This document shows positions 24,301 through 36,691 of a DNA stretch of 64,000 nt, piece by piece. Where the stretch lies: the NCBI RefSeq assembly GCF_030272615.1, contig NC_081414.1, positions 910,847,009 to 910,911,008 on the forward strand, given 5' to 3'. The DNA comes from Cryptomeria japonica. Taxonomy: Eukaryota > Streptophyta > Pinopsida > Cupressales > Cupressaceae. The notes below the pieces were generated by a model. It saw only the letters and a list, made by a program, of their open reading frames with translations, was not told the origin of the DNA and did no database searches. The translations under genes and the position numbers were made by a program. Positions within the stretch are counted from its first letter, which is position 1. Every line of letters starts with the position of its first letter.

Positions 24301-24479
24301 AGTTTAATAGTGATTTTTAAAGATCTAGCTTCTATTTCATTTGGTATTAGATCTTCTCTAGCTATTGATATCTTAGGTTAAGTTGGGATTTTTTTATCAT
24401 ATTAATATTAGTTCAAATGCTTGATCTATGCATATAAGAGAATTTGTTTATAGTAAAAATAGCAAGTGCATATTGAGGG
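21337..24479. other. Intergenic or decayed repeat, no gene seen
   Basis: No coding region is recognisable. The 22430-22640 part is GC-richer, with GGGCACTGGGTGCCCCAG, a short perfect inverted repeat. The 23400-23760 part has the phrases AGGGTTTATTAAATTAATTAATTAAAG and a repeated AGGGTGTACAATT-like motif (near 23690-23730) that look like degraded LTR or transposon ends. Family and boundaries cannot be set. Confidence 0.35.
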
Positions 24480-25520
24480 GAGATGAAAAAGTTTAGTGAC
24501 ACATTTTTTAATCTTTGGAAGCTTAAGATGGATGACTTGTTGATAGAATAAGATTTAAGGATGCAATCTTTCAAAATACAATTATGTTAATATAATACGA
24601 TATATGACACATGCTATTTATGTTAGTGTAATAAGTTTATGTACCTAACTAATTCCTTAGTGGGGACCTTTTTACATGTTAGCTTAGTTCCTAGGAGTCT
24701 TTCTATAAGTCTTAGTTGTCAATGTGATCTTATCTCATTTACTTCTTGTGTCCTTACGCATTTACTATTTTTTTAAAGTTGTTGTCTCATGTTATAGGAT
24801 TAAGGCACATGTCAACATCTTGTTTAATTTTGTCATTTACCTTCCCTATATAAGCAAGGCTAATGTACACTTTGTAACACATCTCATAGGTCTTAATATC
24901 AAGCAAGATCATTTCTTGCATATTCTCTTGTGGAATATTTAGCTCCAACAAGATAGAAAATTAAGGTGCCTCATTCAAATCTATTTAGAAAATTCAATGC
25001 CCCTAATTTTTAGGGGAACTCACCATGTATTTCTTGTGGAAAAATTTAGAGAAAAAAATACCAAAATAAATTAATGTTGAATGGGTGGTGGGCACTTTCC
25101 ATGTAGACACTTGAATATGGTCAATGATATGATTGTATAGCTAAAGTATATTAATATTGTGAGGGGTAATGAAGATAAACGAATCACATTTTCATGTTCT
25201 TTTTTAGACTCCTGGGCAACCTACTTATAGCCATTAGAGGTACCTATACTAAGATCACAATTTAAGGGTGGCGATGCCCTTATTTTAAAGGACATGAGAT
25301 GAAAAATACAAAATACCATTAAAATATACCTTGGTTGTTCATGGTAGATTGAAGGAGAAAGGGAAGAAAGACAAGAAACAAGATAAAGGGAGAATTAGGT
25401 CAAGAGGGATATCTATGTCTCTTGGTAAATCCAAGATGAAATGTTAGAACTTGTGGTAAGAAATGCCACATTCAAAACAATTACAAAGAAAAGAAAAAGA
25501 AAGAAAGATGGATTAGATGA
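24480..25520 (+). pseudogene. Ty1/copia gag remnant
   Basis: Near 24488 a frame reads FSDTFFNLWKLKMDDLLIE followed by a stop, matching the start of copia gag (typical LWKLKMEDLL). Near 25425-25490 another stretch reads SLGKSKMKC, stop, NCGKKCHIQNN, a damaged CCHC zinc knuckle of the same gag, preceded by a Lys-rich segment. Between them the frame is broken many times and most of the gag core is unrecognisable. No protease, integrase or reverse transcriptase follows. Confidence 0.55.
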
Positions 25521-26589
25521 TGACATATTCTATTACTTCTCAATGCAAATATTTTAAGGAAAATCAAATCAACATTGTATCTTAATATTAAGAACACGAA
25601 AAATGTAATTTTTCAGGCTATATAACACAAAATTATATTTTTGGGGCTATTAAGGTTAATTTTGGCCCCAAAAATATCAAAATGGGTCATGAATAAATTA
25701 ATTTGGTTATGATGACATGGAGCTCTCTAAGACCTTTTTTAAAAATATAATATTAATTGGATTCCTATATTAGAAGCTACTTCAAAAGTTAGGACCCCAT
25801 ATCAGAAATGTAAGGGCATCTATGATATATAAGAGAGCTATGAGAGGGAGTTACACTTGTTGACCAACTCATGATACATTTTATGACACACCATGAAGCT
25901 TATTTGAATGGATATAATGGAGTAAAAATGAAGCACCCAATTTGGTGAGTGGATTATGATGAGCTTATGATAAGTGTAAAGAATACATTATTCTTACCTT
26001 GTGGATTCATCTTGGGATTTGGATGTTGGTTTTTGACCAAGGATTTAGGTGCCAAATTTTGGGTGGTTTTATCTCATGTTTTCCTAATTATAATTCGAGG
26101 GTTAAATTAATTGCTTCTCCTATTTATTGAGTGTGTGAGATGGATATTTTAGTGAGTTTGGTAGGCTTCCATGATTATTATATATATCCCTTGTTGGTGG
26201 TACACTTGTAACTTGGATTAGAATCTACAAATGCATTATAGCCATTGATTACTAAATAATACATTGAGTTACTTTGGAGTGTGACGTTTTTCCCTCAAAA
26301 GGGTTTTCTACACATAAATCATAGTGTATCAATATATAACTTATTTTTATTTCCTTGTAACTTTATGATCAACTTAATTTTTGGCACATATTCCCTTGCA
26401 TAGATTAGTGTAGGAATAATATTACACACCTCCACCACCTTTCATTTTCTATTAAAGCTTGATTAAAATGGGTCCTAGGTGTCAAGGACACGGTTTTTTA
26501 TCTAGTCTTATTTTGAATGGGAGCTTGTGCAAAATGATAACTTGTTGTAGGAAAGTAGCAAGTACATCAAGGATAGATATGGAGAGGTT
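25521..26589. other. Non-coding sequence between two copia gag remnants
   Basis: AT-rich sequence without recognisable frames. The 25870-26460 part could be an LTR between two degraded copia copies, since a gag start follows at about 26590, but no clear TG/CA ends or duplication are seen. Confidence 0.3.
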
Positions 26590-27000
26590 AATTGACATTA
26601 AATTAAAGTTCTAAAATCTAAAGATGGAGGATATTCTTATAGAGAAAGATCTATGTGATGTAGTATCTAGCTCCACACTAATTGAAATATCATGGGTCAA
26701 TTGGGATTTATTGGATATAATGGTGAAGGGCTCTATTAGGCTCTAGTTTATAGATTAGTTTTGTTGAATGTACATAAATAACCCACTTCAAAAGCTCTCT
26801 GGAAGAAACTAGGAGACCTATACCAAGATAAATCCATATTTACCATACTTTTCTCAAGAAAAATGTTATATACCTTGAGAATGGACAATGATGATTTTAT
26901 GGCCGAGCATTTAAATGCATTAAATATGATTCCATAGCTCCCAGTGATGTAAAATTATGGATCCATTGTGATCTCCCCCACCCTCTTTTGTTTAGACAAA
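26590..27000 (+). pseudogene. Second Ty1/copia gag remnant
   Basis: A frame near 26605 reads NLKMEDILIEKDLCDV with a stop just before it, then near 26795 KALWKKLGDLYQDKSIF and LFSRKMLYTLRMDNDDFMAE. These are the ordered motifs of the UBN2-type copia gag (WKLKMEDLL, ALW..L..LY..KS, LYTLRM). After 26940 the frame is lost. It has the same orientation as the remnant at 24480 and is a separate copy or a duplicated part. Confidence 0.65.
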
Positions 27001-29450
27001 ACTATTTCACCATTTGTACCATAGAAATTTAATAGAACCAAATTCCCTTAACCATGCCAAACCCTAAATTTAAAAGCCCTTTTCATTATCCTCCCAATCA
27101 AATCTAAGACATTTTCATCCTTTTCCTTTTATTTTATTCTTTATTTATGATCCTTTTCATTTCCCTTTGTCTCCATCAAAATAACACACCAGTGATTTCC
27201 TTATTGCCCCCCCTAAGGCTTCATCTTGTGACCACCGTGTATATTGCATACACTACATTCACCTTGTCACTAAGTTTGCACGCACCCATTATGATTTTAT
27301 GGAGATTGTATCACACCAAATAAGGTTATTACTAAGATAATATTTATCCTCTACAATGCATCCCTTCTCCCCACAGTTAGTTCAAGGTTTTTCATTATTT
27401 GGAGGACACACATGTATTTGATAACGAAGATAGGCATCAAATATCAAAGAGGGTCCACTCATGTAATTTTCAAGAGCCCCACAGACAAAAAATTAATTAC
27501 TATGGCCTCTAACTCTATAGTTGTGTCCTCTTAAGTTCTATAATTATTTCCATCAACTTTGCTACAACACCAAAATTCCAAAAATACTCATATCTAACCT
27601 ATATTTTCACCAAAGAAATCACTTTAGCCTTTCCAATCTATTTCCAAAGTAAAAATATTCATTTTCTACATGCTTAAGATTCATTTTCGTGTTTCTTTTT
27701 TGTAGCTTCTCAACTTGTAATTTTCATTTCATAACTCTTATACTTTCTATTTTAGATCACATAAACATACATTAATTTAGTTAATAGATAGTACATAGAA
27801 GGGTAGAATCTCTTAGGTATATTCCCCACTTAGGAAGTTACCAAAATAACATTTTATTTGACATGCTAGCTCATATATTTTAATACATACACCAAAGTGG
27901 GTGTAGAATGCAAGAGATACCCATACATGCATTATAATCCTAGTCCTTCATTTTCCACCACTTTGTATGGATGACATAAATGCATGGTCTTAACATTCAA
28001 TTTAACTTATTTGACACACTAGCTAACCCTAATATTGAATCCATCATTCATATATGCTTAATCCATCACTATAGAATAATATTAGCTTAATTTTGGAGGG
28101 TTTTGACTCCCTCTACCAATCCATACCCATGGTCATGTCCCTTGGCTAGGACCATGTCTACAATCTAGTTCTCTCAATTTAAATTTAAAACCTCTCACTT
28201 CTCGAGCTAAATTTGTAGGAATATGATTGTTACCCACCAACTTCTAGTTGTGTGTCTAGGACTTGTATTCAAAGACATCATCCTAAGCCATTTTAATTTT
28301 TAACTCATAATCAAGTATCCAAATAAAAAGTTAATAGAAAACTTAGTCTTGGTTTCAATTGTATCAACATTTACATTATATGTTTAGTTCATTTTCAATC
28401 GTGCTACATTGGTCAAAGGGCTTGATTGCTACATTAGTCTTCCCTTTGTTTAGAATAAGGCCCCAAATATGCTTTCCACCAACAATATTTTCTCAAACAC
28501 ATGTATTGACAAAGAAAAATATAATTTAAAAGTCAACATGAGTATATGATTAATTTACAAGAAAGTAAAATGTCCCAAGATCAAATTATGGGCACAACTA
28601 GACAAAGTTCAAAGGATCTTCATCATAGGATCTTGATCACTACTCCAATACTAGATTCCAATTTTTTATTTTTGTAAAAAAATAAAATAATAATAATTAA
28701 AAAAAACTCAATAAACCAATCAAACTCTATTTTTTTTTTTTGATGAATATGCCTTCTCTATTAAGTATAAATATTAAAGTACATATTCACAAAAAAAGGT
28801 CGAGGGAGGTTTTTCCACAAATTCATTTTTGCTACCTAATATAGGCGCACGAGAATCTATTTGGCTAAAATCCAAGGACTAAGGGGTATCCATTTGGCCA
28901 AACTCACCTGAAGCATGATCCATGCCTTTAATATTAAAGCCTTGCACTCAACAAGACTTGATCCCTTATAGACTCATAAATAACCTTTCAATTCTATTGC
29001 ATTTTAATTATTTCATTTTTCAATTTACCTTGTTTTCTTGAATCTTTATTATTTCAATTTCAACCCCACTAAATTCTAAATTTAATTTAATTTAATTTAA
29101 TTAAAATAAAGCACTAAATAAATAAAAATAGGAGAACTTGTATGATTCTCTTAACTTTACCAAAAATATATTAAAAGTGTGATAGTAACATCAAAGAAAG
29201 TTGTTATAAAGCCACCTAAACTAATGTTAAAAGATAAGAGCAAAGTGCGAGCTAATACGACTAAATGCTAAAATTACTTGTATAGTTCATAGGTTATGCT
29301 CAAATTGAACCCAGCAATCGTCTTTGTGACACATGAATTTATTTGGTTGGGAGGGTTATTTGACCTTTGAATTACTTCATCTCCTTCAGCCGGTGGTCAT
29401 CCAAGCGAACTATTAGGCTTTTAAAAGGGGCTTAGGCTAAAGCCGCCCTT
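27001..29450. other. Intergenic sequence upstream of the host gene
   Basis: AT-rich with no coding region recognised, apart from a LINE 3'-end relic near 28729. The last few hundred bases (29280-29450) should hold the promoter of the gene at 29610. That part is less AT-rich and has no obvious transposon sequence. Confidence 0.4.
28729..28925 (-). mobile_element. LINE 3'-end relic
   Basis: A T-run at 28729-28740 is followed by GATGAATATGCCTTCTCTA and, further on, TATTCACAAAAAAAGG and AAGGGGTATCC. Read on the - strand this is the same tail as the LINE at 14510-14636 (GGGGTGATCC, ..TTTTTTTGTGAATAG, GCCTATTCAT, A-run). Only the last roughly 200 bp are recognisable. Confidence 0.5.
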
Positions 29451-29499
29451 AACATATACCTCTGTTGTACACTTGTGCCGGGCGGACAACATATACACA

Positions 29500-29508
29500 T
29501 TATATATA
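29500..29508 (+). promoter_or_regulatory. Possible TATA box of the MSBP gene
   Basis: TTATATATA lies about 110 bp before the start codon at 29610, leaving room for a 5' leader of about 75 bases. It is the best TATA-like element nearby. No transcript evidence is available. Confidence 0.35.
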
Positions 29509-29609
29509 CACAAACCCACGGAAAGGATTCGCTTGTGTCTGTCTGTTTGCTCTCTTCTGATATCTGTGGAGTCGCGGAGAGTAGTGGGTTTTTTGCATTT
29601 GGGGGTAAA

Positions 29610-32600
29610 ATGGGTATATGGGCAACATTCATGGAAGCCATTCCTGCATACACAGGACTAACCCCTGTAACATTTTTCACTCTGATGGCTGTGTTAGTGG
29701 CGGTCTATCACCTTGTAAGTGGCATGTTTGCAGCGCCTGAGCCCCATGGAAACAGGGACTTTGTGCCTATGGAGCCTATCCCTGAGCCGGTTCAGCTTGG
29801 TGAAGTCACAGAGGAGGAATTGAAGGCCTATGACGGGACAGATCCCAAGAAGCCCTTGCTCATGGCAATCAAGGGGCAGATCTACGATGTCTCTCACTCC
29901 AGGTATGTGGTCTTCTCTAACTATAATTTTTTTCTGTAATTATGCTTGTCTATTGTTTGACCTCTTTGATTTTGGGCATCTTTTTGTTGTTCCCCCTAAT
30001 TTGGAGTATTTACTGTTTTTGCTATTTGCCCCTATTGTTTTTTATTTGGTTTTCGGGTGTTTTGATGCCGATTATAGTTTCTTGGTCGTTGCCTTGATAG
30101 TATGCAATTGTTTGATTGCATGTCTTATCAATTCGCATCTGGGTTTTGTCTTTCTTTCTTGGTTTCCATTTCTTTTTTCATCTTCATAATATTTTTGCAC
30201 GATTACTGTAATTGAGACGGTTATCTTGTGTCTTGTAGTGTTTGCATTTGGAGCACCTCTCCGAGTTTGGTTTGTTTTCATTACAGAACATATACGTTTA
30301 TTGAAATTATGTAGAATCGTTTCGTTTCAATTCTGAAATAATCAGAAGTTACTGTGTGGGGATTTTGGGGTTTATAGTTGTGGGGTTTCTTCTACAGTAA
30401 GAAGTTGTTTCCTTATGTTAGATGCATGTGTTGTGCAGGTATATTCTCTGTCTTGGTTCCCTGCTATTTCAAGAAACATGGTATTACTCAGAGCGATGTA
30501 TGATCGCTTAAAGAGTAAGGGTTTACTGCATAGATTTACATTGGAATTGAAAATTACTGCGAGGAACGGGTTCTCTAGTCAAATGAGACGGGTTTCCTTT
30601 TCATTTATAATACCCTATCTTGTCTGCTTTGTGCAGTGGTGCTCTTACTTATCTTGTGGTCACTACATAGATGCAGTTCATTCTATTATCTAACGATAGT
30701 AATTTTAAGGCCTCGCGTATGAAGTCCACCCTATGGATTTTTGTGTTTTCTTATCAGGTTGTTGTGATCGTGTTATCTTTATCTATCTGTTGTGTTGTAT
30801 GACAAATAAATGTGAATATGCTTCTTACAATTTATATCACTTTGTCCACGGCTTTGTTTTAGGACTGAGATTAATCAGTAGTTACAGTTTTAAGTGTGTG
30901 CATTCATAGCTTTGTTTCAGGCCCTAGTAGTCAATAGGATTCTTAGTTTAAGAATGTATGGTTATCACGTTCAAGCATAATGGGTGGTGGAACTGAAAAA
31001 TGCGGGGCAAGGGTATTGATACATCGGTAGTTGATTTTGATGGGCATCTGCAGTCTGTAGGTTTCTTAATCGTGCATATGTACCAATCAATTGTGGGGTT
31101 TCTTGTACAGTAAGAAGAGGTTTCTTTACATTAGATGCATGTATTGTGTAGGTATATTTTGTCTTGGTTGCCTGCTATTTTAAGAAACATAGTATTACCC
31201 GTAGCGATGCATGATTGCTTAAAGAATAAGACTGCATAGACTAATGTCAACCATAATGACCATCGGAATTGAAAATTACAGCGATAGTCCTGGTGCTTAA
31301 ACAGATTCTCTAGTCAAATGAGACGAGTTTTCATTCCATTTGGTGCATGTATTGTGGAACTATACTTTATCCTGTCTGCCTTGTGCTCCAGGAAGCAAGG
31401 TGGTGGTGGGCGGTCTTACTTATCTTGTGATCACTACACAGATTCGGGTAGGTCATAAGACTAGGCTTGATGCAGTTCATTCTATTATCTAGCGAGGGTA
31501 GCTTTAAGGCCTCGCCTATGAAGTCCACCATATGGATTTTTGTGTTTTCTTGTCAGGTTGGTGTGATCGTGTTTTCTTTATCCATCAGATGTTTTTGCTT
31601 TTAGGGATATGTTCCTTTCTATATGCCATCTTTATATGTAAATGAGTTTGGTTTTATTGTATGACAAATGCATGTGAATTTGCTTCATATAATTAATATC
31701 ACTTATGCATACAAGTACAGTGAGTTGTCCATGGCTCTGTTTTAGGACTGAGACTCATCGAGAGTTGCAGTGTAGGGATGTGGATTAATAGCGCTTTGTT
31801 CAGGCCTAGTAGTCAGTAGGATTCTTATGTGAGAATGTGTAGCTATCACCTTAAAAAGTGTAATGGGCGGTGGGACTAAAAATAACGGGGCAGGGGTATT
31901 GATACATTGGTAGTTGTTTTTGATGGGCGTTTGCAGTCTGTAGGTGTCTTAATTGTGTAGATATACAAATCAATTGTTTTGTGAATTGTGTTTGCAGAAT
32001 ATTAGTTTGTAATTGGTAATTCTATTGCAGATATGTAAGATGTGTAGGATTTGGCTGCAGCTTTGAAAACAGATTTAGGTTTTGTTTTGATAAATGGTTA
32101 TATCGTCGAAGGGTAAACGGATTAGGGTCAACCACAATCTATAGCAGGATTATGGCAAGTTGTGGATATAGAGTTTATTTAATTCGTTGTAATGGCCTGG
32201 TATGCTAGCTTTATACTTGGGATAGAATTTGGGCTCATGTAGATGCTGTAATGTATTTGCTTAGCTGGGAATAGCTTTTATTTTGTACTGAGATTGGCCA
32301 TATCCTAACTGCTGGCTATAAGATATATTAGAAACATTTTATGATTATCTTCTTGTATTTTCTGAATTAAATTGTGGAATGAAAACAATCTGTAGGTTTT
32401 TGTATGTGTGATATTCTAGCTTCATATTTATGAGTACCAATGAGTAGAATAGACTTTATGAATTCAATTTCTTTTACAGCAGGAATTCAACAAAACATTG
32501 TCAGCGCTGGTCGTTGCTTTGCATTTTGATTTCTTAGATTGGCAGATGATAACTTGTACCTGGATGTGCACATAGAAATTGATAAAATTATGGTCTAATG

Positions 32601-33134
32601 CATGTTTTGTGTTTTAGAATGTTTTATGGCCCAGGTGGTCCATATGCCTTGTTCGCTGGAAAAGATGCTAGCCGAGCCTTGGCAAAGATGTCCTTTGAGG
32701 AGAAAGATTTGACTGGGGACCTTGAAGGCTTGGGTCCTTTCGAACTAGATGCTCTTCAGGACTGGGAGTACAAATTTATGGGAAAGTATGTTAAAGTTGG
32801 GCAGATCAAGAAACCTGCTGTTAAAGAAGTGGAAGTTACTGGATCTGATAATGGACCTGAAGCAGAGCATAGCACTAGGGAAGTGCAAATCAATGAGGAA
32901 TCATCTGTTAAGGAAGTTGCTGAAGGGACGACAAATGATGAATTGAAGGTAGCAAATGGTACATTGGAGGCTGAAGAGGCTGCAGAACCCAAGGAAAATG
33001 GAGTAGAACCAAAAGAGGATATTGATGTTACAAAAGATCCAGTGGAAATAAGTGAAGCTTCAGAAGATGCACTAGATGGGAAGAAAAACAAGGAGATTGT
33101 ACATGAAGCTAACCATACAGCTGCAGTTGCTTAG
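29610..33134 (+). CDS. MSBP: Membrane steroid-binding protein (MAPR family, cytochrome b5-like)
   Basis: join(29610..29902, 32618..33134), 269 codons plus TAG. The junction AG|GTATGTGG ... TTTTAG|AATG gives SHSR-MFYGPGGPY across the splice, the family signature. The start is the first ATG of the frame (MGIWATFMEA); only a GTG lies upstream in frame. Residues about 17-41 form one hydrophobic segment (FFTLMAVLVAVYHLVSGMF), the N-terminal ER or plasma-membrane anchor. Residues about 61-160 are the steroid/heme-binding domain (LGEVTEEELKAYDG, IKGQIYDVS, YGPGGPYALFAGKDASRAL, DWEYKFMGKY). Residues 165-269 are a Glu-rich acidic tail, longer than in Arabidopsis MSBP1/2 (about 220-233 residues in all). 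Arabidopsis homologues bind steroids, dampen BAK1-dependent brassinosteroid signalling and scaffold lignin-pathway P450s on the ER; that role is inferred here. The single 2,715-bp intron interrupts the domain. No stops or frameshifts, so it is likely functional. Which paralogue it is cannot be told. Confidence 0.93.
30375..31978 (+). repeat. Tandem duplication inside the MSBP intron
   Basis: Copy 1 is about 30375-31094 and copy 2 about 31095-31978. Both begin with TGTGGGGTTTCTT.TACAGTAAGAAG and then share TTAGATGCATGT, CTTGGTT.CCTGCTATTT, AAGAAACAT.GTATTAC, GGCCTCGC.TATGAAGTCCACC, TATTGATACAT.GGTAGTTG and CTGCAGTCTGTAGGT in the same order. Copy 2 is longer by several insertions of 20-60 bp. 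Divergence is moderate, so the duplication is not recent. Confidence 0.85.
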
Positions 33135-33815
33135 GAGTAGATAAGCCATACGTTACTCATTATAAAGCATCTGATCCTAATCATTTTGAATGTTATAAAA
33201 GTTTTGTGCATATTGGTAGTATGTTATCGTTGTTTCCCTAGGGGGCAACAAACAACAAACAAAGTATCATGTTAATTTTGTTTTTATGCGTTGGACTCTC
33301 TAGTGTTCATAAAGGAATATCCTTCGTTACATATGGGAGTTTTCCTCGATTCAACTTTTTAATGAGAATATACAGTACGAAATGATATATAGCTATTGTT
33401 TCAGAAATGTCCTGTTAATAAAAAAATAAAAGTTAGAATTGAATTTGATGTGGTGGAAGCTTGTGCTTTGATGTATATCGTTGGCATTTAATATGATGTT
33501 GAACTTATGCGATTGAATAATTTAACTTATCTATTTGGGTTGGATTTGGTTGAAGAAAAAGAAGTTGTTACAGCCTCAAGCTTGGCTTTGTAATTCTTCT
33601 GTAACTAGTCGAGTCGAATGAATTTTTGAGATTAGGTAGATGATGTAGCCTTGTGCATGTGGATTGCTTTGTACCTCTGCAGTAGAGCATTTTATTAAAC
33701 ACGTTGTTCATGGATAGAGTTACGATGTCGAGGATCTATGATTGAGATATTAGTGTTTAAAGAATGGGAACTGCCATTGCTTATTTAAGAATACAGGATT
33801 GAAATGTCTTGTATT
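33135..33815 (+). other. 3' UTR and downstream flank of the MSBP gene
   Basis: After the TAG stop the sequence is AT-rich and non-coding. An AATAAA at 33417-33422, about 285 bp past the stop, is the first good polyadenylation signal. No further gene is seen before the tandem repeat at 33816. Confidence 0.5.
33417..33422 (+). promoter_or_regulatory. Candidate polyadenylation signal of the MSBP gene
   Basis: AATAAA followed by an A-rich tract, in the right position for a plant near-upstream element. No transcript end is available to confirm it. Confidence 0.45.
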
Positions 33816-34308
33816 AGTTGGATTCACATTCCTTGGAAGAAGTGTTCGATTAGAGTAACAGAGGGCAATGTCTTGTATTATGAGCAAGGATTGGGCATTG
33901 GATAAGGACATGTTACAATGAAAAGCTTGGATGAGCGTAGTTTGGGAACTAACATTTGAAGTAATTAGTTGGATTCACATTCCTTGGACGTGTTCAATTA
34001 GAGTAACAGAGGGCAATGTCTTGTATTAGGAGCAAGGATTGGGCATTGGATAAGGACATGTTACAATGAAAAGCTTGGATGAGCGTGGTTTGGGAACTAA
34101 CATTTAGAGTGATCAGTTGGATTCAAATTCCAACTGAAGTTATCAGTTGGACTCAAATTCCTTGGAAGTGTTCAATTAGAGTAATAGAGGGAAGTAAATT
34201 ATTGTAGCGGTGTCTTGCATTAGGAGCGAGTATTGGGCATTGGATAAGGACATGTTACAACGAAAAGCTTGGATGAGCGTAGTTTGGGAACAACATTTGA
34301 AGTAATCA
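33816..34308 (+). repeat. Three-copy tandem repeat, about 150-bp unit
   Basis: Copies start AGTTGGATTCACATTCC at 33816 and 33967, and AGTTGGACTCAAATTCC at 34145. Each contains GAGTAA(C/T)AGAGGG, GGGCATTGGATAAGGACATG and AAAGCTTGGATGAGCGT in order. A short 30-bp extra partial start (34115-34144) precedes the third copy, which has a small insertion (AGTAAATTATTGTAGCGG). The first two copies differ at few positions. No coding potential is seen. Confidence 0.9.
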
Positions 34309-36100
34309 CTTGGATTATTTTTGTTGAAGTTTGCCGAAGACATTACTTGGATGTATTTGAATATAGAGTTCTTTGTTTGGCATATTTTATTATATTTAAT
34401 GTCCTCCGCAAATGTAAGTATAATTAACAGGTGACCTTGATGGACAATTTAAACTATTCAGGGGTTGGTGATGGAAACTTTTTCATGTGGTCCTTTAATT
34501 TAATAAAGCAGATAAATTTTATGCCTATTATTGGCACACTATGTGAATTTGGGGCTTATATTGCGGGCACCTGAATATTCATGCATGTAATACTGCATGT
34601 GTTGTGGAAACACCTGTACGATTTATTGTTAAATTAGAAGCTGTTGGAAGCTATCACTTAACACGCTACAATAATGATAGAAATTATGGCATAGTGTGTT
34701 ATTATGTCGTCAAATTTGGGCTTGGCAGGTGATAGGTTCAATTGGATGAAAAAGACGATGTTTCTAATATTATTCTTGTAAAAAAACTTGTTGCTGCATT
34801 AGGAAATATTACAGCGTAGGCATGTCTGAAGGATAAATAAAAGCAAGATACAAACCCTTAATGAAGGAATGCTCGTCTCCATTAAGCATACCACAGGAAA
34901 ACGTTCTGCATGCCATATTTAAGGGCACTGTTAATGATCTTGCTAAATTCCTGTGCATTTGTACATAGTGTATGATTAGAAGAGGAAAGTAAACTTTAAC
35001 AGACAAGTTTATTAAGGCAAGATTTCTCAGTTCAGTTAACTTAGTCAAACTGATGGGCAAAAGAAATACCAAATTCGGCAACCAATCTATCAATCAAATT
35101 TTCTTCGTCTTGTAGCAATGGAAAATGGTCCAATGGTCCAATGGTCCAATGGACTTATAATGGACAACAATAGCAATGATGGCAGAAGCAGTACACTTTA
35201 GAGATAATTGCAGGAATCTACGTGTTTATCAATTAGTATTACAATATAGAATTCATTTCAAGTATTCAGATGTTTATCAGTATTTTTTTTCGAGAAGTTA
35301 TTATGAAAAGTTATTTTCCTACATTGTTTTGTCTTGTTTTTATGTTTTTCCCTATGTTTAAACTTCAGGCAATTGACGATATTATTATGTTATTTTGTCT
35401 TATTCATGGTCTGATTTGCCTTTGTTTAAGTATGCTTTTTAAATTTGTGTTGTGATTAAACTTTAGGCTCTTGACAATATGATTAATTTTCCTCCTCTGA
35501 AATACCCTTGTCAAGTGGAGTCGAGTTGTAATCTGTTTTCACTATACTTGAGCTTTTTGGAGTTGCAAAGATCCTTGTCACCTTTTTAAAATTTTGGCGC
35601 GTATCTTAACAACTTCTGTAGCCCCACAAGCATGGAACATGGTCTATCACACAACTTTAAGCTCTTGACAAAAGTGGTACAAGCTTTGTTTCTAAATGTC
35701 TTAACACGTATTTTGCAGGTTTTCGGATAGATCATACATATAAGCAAAACTTCCAAGTTGCAATTTGCACAAAGATGTCATGCATATAAGTAAAACTTCA
35801 AAGTTGTAATTTGCACACAGATGTCATCCTCCTTGTGAGTCTTTAGACTCATGGTGCTTTCATTTCTTGCATGCTCAACTCATTTCTTGCATTCCCCGCA
35901 ATCAAGAAGATTCAATTTTGTAAATTGCTAAATAGGTTGAGTTGTGCATGTAGGTGCATTTTACACAAAGTTTGACTTTGTATGCATGCATGTTCCTTCG
36001 ATGTTAAGTGGGCGCCTTGCATGTATTGTTTATGGTTAGCATGCTTCAATTTGCATGAGCAAGATAAGATAGACGCCTTGCATGTTCATATTAGTCTTGC
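34309..36100. other. Intergenic sequence, no gene seen
   Basis: Short open frames near 34809-35093 and 35176-35455 show no recognisable domain and typical AT-rich random composition. The 35700-36100 part has two near-repeats of AAGTAAAACTTC.AAGTTG.AATTTGCAC.AAGATGTCAT and may be the U3 of the copia LTR that ends at 36615. Confidence 0.35.
35124..35152 (+). repeat. 8-bp minisatellite (AATGGTCC)n
   Basis: Three and a half perfect copies of AATGGTCC. Confidence 0.9.
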
Positions 36101-36630
36101 ATGCATGCAATGAAGAGGATGATGACATGTGGCATTTCTAGGCATACATCTTGTAGCTCTATAAATATAGGTTTTTTTCTCGAGCAAGAGAATAAATATT
36201 AGTCGTAGGGTTATGCTATCAGATTTCTTCCAAAAAAGAGCAAGATGTAAAACTTAATATTAAGGCTTTCAGAGTATTTTGATATATTGTTTCAATGCTT
36301 AGGAGTGTGAGGGATTTTACTTGAAAAGCTTTTTCCCATGTATATAGGTATTTTTCAATCTTCTATATATCTTTCTTCTATTTTTATTTTTCTTTCATGT
36401 TTTGAAGTGTTAATTTGTATGCCATGCTATGCAATTTACTTAGATCTGTAAGGTACATTATACTTCCTTTAAAGTTTAATGTGATGAAATATCATTGATG
36501 TTTTTTCCCTTCTTTAAAAGTATATTAGTATGTGCTTGTATCAAGTTGTTGAATATACAATCAAAAGGAAACAAAGGATATTGAAAGGTGCATACTAGAT
36601 TCATCTTCCCTTTCAATTGATACCAAAGCT
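36101..36630 (+). mobile_element. End of a Ty1/copia 5' LTR with primer-binding site
   Basis: A TATA-like CTATAAATATAGG near 36160 sits about 455 bp before a CA end (36615), followed directly by ATTGATACCAAAGCTAAG. This resembles the initiator tRNA-Met primer site of plant copia elements (TGGTATCAGAGC) with changes. The LTR start was not located and may lie hundreds of bases upstream. The downstream interior has no gag or pol; it is replaced by the TGCATG repeats and a possible gypsy LTR at 37290. Confidence 0.45.
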
Positions 36631-36691
36631 AAGTTTCATGGCTTGCATATGAGTTTCATGTACTTGCACAAATTTGCATGTGTTCGTATGT

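Noticed and set aside
29475-29609. N-terminal extension of the MSBP protein by 45 residues
   Set aside because: The upstream in-frame codon is GTG, the extension overlaps the TATA-like region, and family members start close to the membrane segment.
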